This document shows positions 56,470 through 64,000 of a DNA stretch of 64,000 nucleotides, in pieces. The notes beneath the pieces are model-generated. The model was not told the origin of the DNA, did no database searches, and saw nothing but the letters and a program-made list of their open reading frames with translations. The DNA lies in the NCBI GenBank assembly GCA_023525975.1, contig CM042022.1, positions 64,376,001-64,440,000 on the forward strand. The letters run 5' to 3'. Made by a program: the position numbers and the translations under genes. The stretch is from Smallanthus sonchifolius (Eukaryota > Streptophyta > Magnoliopsida > Asterales > Asteraceae). Each line of letters starts with the position of its first letter. The first letter of the stretch is position 1.

Positions 56470-58090
56470 GGACAACCAAGGAGGACTATAAACAATACCT
56501 GGTATGTGGATAGTGGTTGTTCTTGACATATGACATGGAATGTTAGATTGCTTGAGGATGTTAAACAAATTGATGGAGGTTATGTCGCTTTTGCGGGTAA
56601 TAAAGGCGGGTACATAACTGGACAGGGAACGTTAAAGAATGACAAAGTCAAATTTGAGAAGGTGAATTATGTTGAGCAGCTCGAACACAATCTTTTAAGT
56701 GTATCACAAGTTTGTGACAAGAAGTTTTCGTTCCATTTCAACGATGCTGAATGTTATATTTTGAAACCGGGCTTCATGATTCCTGATGAATGGATTCTTA
56801 TGAAGGCTCCGAGGAGAAATGACACGTATGTCCTTGACATGAGTGTCGCCACTACAACGGATTCAATTCCAACTTGTTTACTCTCCAAGGCGTCAGAATC
56901 AGATTCAATATTGTGGCACAGGAAGCTAGCTCACATTAACTATAGGAAGATGAACTACATTGTTAGGAATGATCTGGTTCTTGGGATTCCAAAGATGAAA
57001 TTCTCAGTTCCTGATGATTGTATTTCTTGCAAGAAGGGGAAGCAAAGAAAGAAATCTCACAAATCTAAATCGATGAATTCTATTGTAACTCCTTTGGAGT
57101 TGCTGCATATGGATTTGTTTGGTCCTATCAGTATCAGGAGCATTGGTGGAAAATCATACTGCTTGGTCGTAACTGATGATTACTCAAGATTTTCATGGGT
57201 TAAGTTTCTTTCCTCTAAAGTTGAAACCACTGAGTTGGTACAATACTTAATCCTGGGTTTGGAGAATTTATTCAATCTGAAAGTCAGAAGAATCAGGAGT
57301 GACAATGGCAGCGAATTTAAGAATAGAAAAATGGGCTTATTCTGTCTACAAAAAGGAATTCATCATGAATTCAGTGCGCCATATGTTCCTCAACAAAATG
57401 GTGTTGCTGAACGAAAGAACAGGACTTTGGTCGAAACGGCTCGCACGATGCTTGCAGATTCTAAGCTTCCAGTCACCTTTTAGGCTGAAGCTGTGAATAC
57501 TGTGTGTCATGTTTTGAACAGGGTCTTGACCGTCAAGCGACACAACAAGACTTGCTATGAATTGCTGAATAATCGAAAGCCGAATCTGGATTATTTACTA
57601 CCTTCTGGTAATCCTTGCACCCTATTGAAAGTTCGAGATGTCCCAACAAAATTCAGTGCGAAGGCTATTGAAGGGATTTTTCTGGGGTATGTGGCGAATT
57701 CGACAACCAAGAGGGTTTATAGCAAATAGATGCGCCAAGTTGAAGAATGGTTCCATATTGATTGTTCAAATCGGTCTTTACCACAAATGGCGATTGGTCC
57801 GGATTGGGCATTTGATTATGAAACCTTATTCAAGTCTTTTCATTTACCTTCTTATATTTCTGTTGAAGATGCTGATGTTCTCTAAGAGTCATGTCAGGAT
57901 GCACAGCACAATGGATTTCTACCAACTGCATTTCCAAATTCATTGATTCCATCTACTTCTGTTCCCGATCCTAATGTTGCTTCTTGTTCAGGTCCACAAG
58001 ATTCAGAGAGTGAGGAGGATAATGCTATTTTTCAAGATTCTTCTGCTGATCCGTTGTTAGGTGATGATCTATTACCTTCGACACAGGCTC
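56470..58090 (+). pseudogene. Co6 GAG-pre-integrase, integrase and linker
   Basis: YVDSGCS then TGA at 56524 (an Arg codon in Co4), ILWHRKLAHINYRKM, CISCKKGKQRKK, LLHMDLFGPIS, VVTDDYSRFSWV, RSDNGSEFKN and PQQNGVAERKNRT. TAG at 57481 replaces the Trp of the FWDEAV block. Further stops at 57727 and 57883. Confidence 0.9.
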
Positions 58091-59883
58091 AGGGGGGGAT
58101 TCCTACAAATTTAGACTCGGAAATTCCTTTTAATCACGATTATTATTATCAATCTGACTCTACTAAAGTTGACGTGTTGCCGGTTCCTGAGGTTGCATCC
58201 ATCAAGGAACTCAAAGATCATCTGGTGACAAATATAATTGGAAATTTACAGGATGGAGTGAAAACACGTTCTCCTGTTGACAATACTTGTTTGTATACAT
58301 GCATTAAAGATTCTGGTGTTCTTGATGATTGCTTAGATTCATGCTTTATTTCGCAGGTTGAACCCAAGAATGTTGAGATGGCTCTAAATGACAACAATTG
58401 GATAGAAGCTATGCAGGAAGAACTTGCTCAATTTAACAAACTTAAGGTTTGGAATCTTGTTGATCTTCCGAAGGGTGCGTATCCGATAGGAACAAAATGG
58501 GTGTTTAAATGTAAGAAAGACGATCGAGGTGTCGTGGTACGCAACAAGGCAAGATTAGTTGTTCAGGGCTTCAATCAATAAGAAGGAATTGATTACACCG
58601 AGGTTTATGCGCCGGTTGTGAGGCTCGAAGCTATAAGGCTGTTTCTAGCATTTGCTTCTTTTAAAGGTTTTAAGGTGTTTCAATTAGATGTGAAAAGTGC
58701 GTTTTTATATGGAAAGGTCAAGGAGGAAGTCTATGTTTGTCAGCCGCCGGGGTTTGAAGATCCACTGAATCCGAATATGGTTTTCAAGCTTGATAAGGCC
58801 CTCTATGGTCTTCATCAGGCTCCTCGTGCGTGGTATGAAACTTTATCCACAACTTTTGGCAAATGAATTTGTTCATGGAAAGATAGACTCGACCTTATTC
58901 ATAAAGAAATCAGGGGGAGATTACCTACTGGTGCAGATTTATGTGGACGATATTATTTTTGGCTCAACAAACGAAGGGTTATGTAAAGATTTTGAGGGGG
59001 TAATGAAGTCAAAGTTTGAAATGTCTGCTATGGGAGAGTTATCGTTTTTCTTAGGTTTGCAAGTAAATCAAAAGGAAGATGGTTTCTTTATTCATCAGTC
59101 CAAGTATGTCAAAGACATCTTGAGCCGGTTCAAGATGGAGGACTGTACCCCATATGATACTCCAATTCCGGTCAATCATAAGTTGAATTCTGACCCGGAT
59201 GGTAAAGATGTGGATTGTCGACTTTACAGAGCTATGATTGGATCCCTCATGTACTTAACCGCTTCAAGGCCAGATATAATGTTCGCCGTGTGCATCTGTT
59301 CCAGATTCCAGAAAAAGCCAAAAGAATCTCACTTAATTGCTGTGAAAAGAATCTTTCGATATTTGAAAGGAAAACAATGTTTGGGGCTATGGTATCCTCA
59401 TGGTTCTAACTTTGATTTCAATGCTTATACTGATTCTGATTTTGGTGGTTGTTGTTTGGACAGGAAATCTACAACAGGTGGTTGTCAGTTCTTAGGTAAT
59501 CGACTTGTGTCCTGTCAATGCAAAAGCAAACCACAGTCTCGATTTCTACATGCGAAGCAGAATATATCGCTGCTGCGAGTTGTTGTTCACAGATCATGTG
59601 GATACAACAGCAATTGAGAGATTACGGTTTGAATTTCACTGGAACCCCTATGCTTATTGATAATAATGCTACTATGTCCATAACTAATAATCATGTTAAA
59701 CATAGTAAAACTAAGCACATTGAGATTCGATATCATTTTATTCGTGATTGTGCAGAGAAAAGGTTGATTGAGCTGGTCAAGGTACACACTGACGATAATT
59801 TTGCTGATTTGTTTACCAAAGCATTTGATCGTACCAGTTTTGAATTCCTAATTAAAATGATTGGTATGATCAATCCCGAATAA
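58091..59883 (+). pseudogene. Co6 reverse transcriptase and RNase H
   Basis: NWIEAMQEELAQF, NKARLVVQGFNQ then TAA at 58579, FQLDVKSAFLYG, LYGLHQAPRAWYE, a two-base deletion near 58850, YVDDIIFGST, a one-base deletion near 59525, ISTCEAEYIAAASCC, HIEIRYHFIRD and ADLFTKAFD. It ends at TAA 59881-59883. Confidence 0.92.
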
Positions 59884-61124
59884 AAGCTTTTCAAAATCAG
59901 AATTTCATGGAAAATTTTGTTTTAAGTTCTTTTAATGCTTTATTACATTTCTGTATTTACATTTTCAGTCAAAAAGATTTTAATTTATAAAAAGTAAAAA
60001 CAAATTGAAAAATGTAAATTTTTGACATCATTTGAGGTTAGAGAAGAAATGATAGTACATCAGTGATTAGTTCATTTCACACGACCTTAGTAGACCTTTG
60101 ATATATGATTGATTAAACTGAGTTGATTTGATCTAAATTTCAAAGTTTGCATAAATAAGAAATGATAGTGTTGTGAATGCTCTAATCTTGATAATTTGTT
60201 TTCAAATTTGTGTATGAGTTTTGAAACTTAAATTGTAAATAGACTAAAAGCGTTTTGAAACTAATAGTAGTGTGAAAATTAAATATAATATGATTACATC
60301 TGTGATTTAAATCCATTATATGTCTGGGTGTGTGTGTACAAGATCATTATCAGATAAAGAATATCTGGTTATAAAGAATTTCATGAAGCCAATATCAAAT
60401 TATATCTTTAGCACAAATTTATTGCAGTTCACTTCACTACCCATGCCCCGAAAAACATGCAAGGTGTTGTTGAACTAAGATATGCTTTCAAAATCTGTTG
60501 AAACATATATTCGCCCTTGGATAAGTTAGATACATCATCTAATCTGACTCCATTGAATTTTATCCAGATAATAGTTGGATCCTCATACCTGAATATGTTG
60601 ATTCTCACTATTCAGCCTATTCATTAGAATCTTCTGATTCTGAATCATCTTGATTCTTATATCATTTGGGATCTAATTCTATTCTTGTGCTAAAAGAAAT
60701 AATTTCATCTTGGAAATTGATCTAATCTTAACATTAACTGAGATAGTGCAATTTATATTTCTGTTTGGCATATATGTGGGGTACACGATGTTTTTCATCA
60801 AAATGGTACTAAATCACATGAATTTGGAGAATAAACGCTTATAGATTCAAATCATATAATATTGACAAATTTAAGAATTCATGCTTTATACTTCAAATTC
60901 GGTATAAATAAAAGAGCATCTTATAACCTGATCTTATTTACTTTGTAATTTATCGCATATCATTTCAAATATTATTCAAATTGAATGAGTTTCAAAATGA
61001 AAAAGATGCGAAGTGTACAAAACTGAGTTGGATGGTTTCATACTATAGGTTACCCTTTGTTATTACTAAAATGTGTGACGAATTAATTGGATACTAATAT
61101 GATCTTCTTGCTCATGATGTTTAG

Positions 61125-61285
61125 TCAAAAATATGTGTTTTCGTTTGAACAGATAAAATCCAAAAATATGTGATTTCAGTTTATTCAGATAAAATCCAAA
61201 AATATGTGTTTTCATTTGTACAGATAAAATCCAAAAATTTGTGTTTTCGTTTGTATAGATAAAACTCAAAAATATTTTGTTTTTT
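61125..61285. repeat. Tandem repeat of about 34 bp in Co6 spacer
   Basis: Four to five units with AAAAATATGTG and TTTGTACAGATAAAATCC words, the counterpart of 29000-29150. Confidence 0.8.
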
Positions 61286-61415
61286 ATTTTCCATGAAAAT
61301 TCAAAACTTTTATTAAAATTGTTCGGGATTGGATCGGATACGTGATGCTGACGAAAGTTCAAAACTTGAAGGGTTGAAGTTGGTAAAATTTTGTTCAAGG
61401 CAAAAGGGAATAAAT

Positions 61416-61640
61416 ATTAAGTTCGCCTGTGTACAGTGAAGCGAACTTAATAAGTTCGCTTAAAACAGTGAAGCAAACTTAATATGTTTGTCTGTGGAGG
61501 GTGAAGCGAACTTATCATGTTCGCCGATGGCTTGTTAAGCGAACTTAACAAGTTCGCCTAAATATGCGAACTTAATGTGTTTAAGGTTCTTGGTCAAGCG
61601 AACTTGACAGTCATCGTCTTCATTTGTTTGGAGCGAACTT
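61416..61640 (+). repeat. First GCGAACTT palindrome cluster in Co6 spacer
   Basis: Six or more full or half palindromes, for example at 61440-61462 and 61538-61560. The counterpart of 28655-28855. Confidence 0.8.
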
Positions 61641-61968
61641 GTCTGAAAATTTTTCGAAAATTTTAATCTGTGTTGTTGGAGTTGTTTGCCGGTTCTATCA
61701 TATTAAAAATTGATTTGCGAACTCAACTAAGGTAATTTTGTTGAATTTCATCCGTTCAATCATCTGTATTTTGATGTTTTACCTCTCGGTTTACTTCGTG
61801 AAATTGACAGATGATTTTTGACCTAATTTTGACTGGAAAATAAAATTGATAATTATATTTGGTTGCTAAGTGATAATCGACCGATGTACTTTGATTATCT
61901 CATGGTTTCAATTGATTTGCCGAAATTTTGAAATTCTGTGTTTGAATTTGTATCGTCACAGGTTGAGG

Positions 61969-62066
61969 CGAACTTGTTCCAAGCGAACTTGTTTGAAACG
62001 AACTTGTCCAGGCGAACTTAATAAGTTCGCCTCATGCAACACTAAGCGAACTTATTAAGTTCGCCT
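61969..62066 (+). repeat. Second palindrome cluster, upstream of Co6 third ORF
   Basis: Half copies followed by two full palindromes: 62010-62032 (10-bp arms AGGCGAACTT and AAGTTCGCCT, perfect) and 62044-62066 (one mismatch). Confidence 0.85.
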
Positions 62067-62169
62067 AGGGGTCAGAGGGTATTTGGACTTGTGATTTTTG
62101 AGTGTTAAAAAATTTTTTTGTTCAATTTTTTTTTTAATTTTTTTTGTTTGTTTGTGTTTGTTATGATTC

Positions 62170-62200
62170 CTAATGTGTTTTGTTGTCTGAATGTTTGCAG
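62170..62200 (+). promoter_or_regulatory. Putative 3' splice site at Co6 third-ORF start
   Basis: CTAAT at 62170-62174, a T-rich stretch and TGTTTGCAG ending at 62200, immediately followed by ATG at 62201. The branch A to AG distance is 27 nt. Confidence 0.62.
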
Positions 62201-64000
62201 ATGGCTCGACGTGTCGAATATAAGCATAATCAGGTGGCATTGTTAGATCCTAACATGTCCGAGGCAGTCAATTTTCAAGGAATAATCGGATTTCTAAACC
62301 GTTCGCGTCTTCATACTGCTTTATCTGCTGATCCTTACATCAGTTTGGTATACATACATCAATTTTGGGATGCGGTTCATCAGGATACGGACGTAGAACC
62401 TCATGTTCTTCGTGCCACTGTCAATAATACTGCAATTGCCATATCTGAAGAGACAATTCGTGCTGCTCTTGATTTGGGTGGTAATGCTGAAGACCCATTG
62501 TCATATCCTGGCACTCTTATTATGGGTTGTTTTCAGAGAATGGGATATCGTGGGAGACAAAATGATACACAAGCACGTAAAGGTGGCTTAGTCGGTGAAT
62601 GGAGATACTTCATGCATGTGATTATTCAATGCATCTCTCCTCGTAAAGCTGGAACCGATGGTTTAAAGATGGCTCTTTAAACTGCAATGGTGGCTTTAAC
62701 GTTGAATAAGCGATTCAATTTTGCACTTTACTTCTATCGGGAGATGGTCATGCAGATTAATCCGGCTAAAGGTCAAGGATTCTTAATGTATCCTCGCTTT
62801 ATTCAAATGATTTTAAATCATCTTATTCCGGATCTTCCACAACATCCTATAAGATTAACTTTGACTCCAATGTCAAAGCGTATCTTTACTGATTGCACAA
62901 AGGTGAAACAGATGAATGCTGCATTGATACCAGTTAATACTCATCTGTTTGGTCACTTAATCAATCCTGATTATGTTGCACCACCTAATGACAACTGGTT
63001 TCATCCTGATGAAATTGCTCAAGCTCAAGGCTTAAATGTACCACAACAACAACATCAACCACAACAACAACAAGCTCCCGTATAACAATAAATTCCTGTT
63101 CAAGAACAAGTTCAAATTCCACAAGCTCAGGTTGATATACCTATTAATGAACCTGTTCTAGAAGAGGTCGTTCATGTTCATGAACATGAACAAGATCTAG
63201 GGATGGATATGGATGACTTTGTTGATGACGCTGTGAACTCGACCATTCATGAAATTGAAGGGAATGTGGTGACAGAGAATGAGTCGAGTTCTAGCTCAAG
63301 TGATACAATCTTACCTATTTCTGACGAAACCGATTCTGATGAGTCTAGGGATTTCTCCTCAGATCATTATGAACGTTTGGCTCGTATACCTTTGGCTAAT
63401 GCTGGTAAATGCCTTAAATCTACAGCCAAAAGACAACGACGTAAATCTGTTCGGGATCCTCCTTCCGGATCAGTACTTGGTAAAAGGACATTAGTGGATG
63501 AGAGTTCAGATAGTGATTTTATTCCGGATCCTAAAGCTCCAAAGCTTATGGCTGCTTCAATTGATGCTGCTCAATCTTCACAAGGTGTGGAGGATGCCAC
63601 TTTTGTTGCTTCCTTGATTGTCACACCTCCAAGCTCTAAAGAACAATCTCTTGTTCTAACTCCTGTTCCTCCAGTGATTCCTACTCCCAGTACTTCCGTT
63701 CCTCAATCATCAGCTGGTCCTTCTAAGCCTTCTGATTCTGAAAGGATTACTTTCCTTGAATCGCAAGTGCTTGCTTTACAAACCCAGGTGGATACTCGTG
63801 TATCTACTGATTCACAAAGGCAGCTGGTGATTCAGACTCAAGCTCAACAGATAGCTGACCTGCAAGCATTAGTGTCCAAACTTGTTTAGCGTCTTGACGC
63901 TCAGGGGGAGTTGAGGATACACGATACATGTCACACAGAGTCTATTCAAAGACATGATGATGAAGACAATGATCCTACTGGAAATGTTGAGGGTGATCGT
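62201..64000 (+). pseudogene. Co6 third ORF (runs off the window)
   Basis: One frame from ATG 62201 with stops at 62678, 63083 and 63887. Same domain order as Co4: conserved N-terminal domain (SADPYISLVYIHQFWD, ISEETIRAALDLGG, LMYPRFIQMILNHLIPDL), glutamine-rich stretch (63040-63080), acidic part (63200-63370), basic KRQRRKSVRDPP (about 63430) and coiled coil (63745-63889). The TAA at 62678 replaces a Gln codon of Co4. The C-terminal domain is beyond the window. Confidence 0.82.

Larger units (their letters stand above)
59884..62169 (+). other. Co6 spacer between pol and third ORF
   Basis: About 2.3 kb, collinear with the Co4 spacer. It contains the 34-bp tandem repeats (61125-61285) and GCGAACTT palindromes (61416-61640 and 61969-62066). 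No gene seen. Confidence 0.75.
56401..64000 (+). mobile_element. Co6: 5'-truncated copy of the Co4 family
   Basis: Plus-strand copy beginning at the last gag codons (56406) and running past the window end inside the third ORF. It is nearly identical in layout to Co4: pol, 2.3-kb spacer, third ORF. It is fused to Gy3 in the opposite orientation. Stops and two frameshifts make it dead. The 3' LTR is outside the window. Confidence 0.9.

Overview
The window is plant nuclear DNA made almost entirely of nested and broken LTR retrotransposons. I see no host protein gene, rRNA, tRNA, CRISPR array or bacterial-type operon. The element types (Tekay-like chromovirus Ty3/gypsy with 2.6-kb LTRs, Tat-like gypsy, and large SIRE-like Ty1/copia with an extra gene) point to a eudicot; an Asteraceae genome is my best guess, from general familiarity and not from a search. 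Element names used here are local labels.

Layout. Co1 (+) is the 3' part of a copia element (1-3115 and 13632-14990): spacer, third ORF, polypurine tract and 3' LTR. It is split by Gy1 (-, 3116-13626), a nearly intact Ty3/gypsy element with an ATTTG target duplication. Co2 (-, 15122-21305) is a copia element keeping its 5' LTR, gag, integrase and part of RT. Co3 (-, 21306-24380 and 37963-39482) is a copia element that lost pol. It is split by Co4 (-, 24381-37962), a structurally complete 13.6-kb copia element with two 489-bp LTRs and an ATATC duplication. 39483-40700 is mixed debris. Co5 (+, about 40700-45106) is a decayed copia remnant with an unrecognised ORF. Gy2 (-, about 45107-49425) is a Tat-lineage gypsy remnant with an antisense ORF. 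Gy3 (-, 49426-56400) is a second chromovirus; its LTR carries a solo LTR of the Co4 family (50485-50965, duplication CACGA). Co6 (+, 56406 to the window end) is a 5'-truncated Co4-family copy in the opposite orientation.

Most interesting system. The Co1/Co4/Co6 elements have a third, sense-strand gene of about 1,040 codons. It starts about 2.3 kb after pol and ends about 30 bp before the polypurine tract. In all three copies its start codon sits 0-2 nt after a splice-acceptor-like CAG, with a CTAAT branch-site-like motif 25-27 nt upstream of that CAG. A second acceptor-like AG with a branch-like motif 21-22 nt upstream lies exactly at the gag-pol junction in Co2, Co3, Co4 and Co6, next to the gag stop codon. 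Short palindromes lie just upstream of the LTR TATA box, in the leader and again upstream of the third gene; the arms differ between families but still pair. Together these suggest, without proof, a copia lineage that makes Gag, Gag-Pol and a third protein from differently spliced RNAs.

All coding regions carry stops or frameshifts. Gy1 is the least damaged, with only two in-frame stops in its polyprotein.
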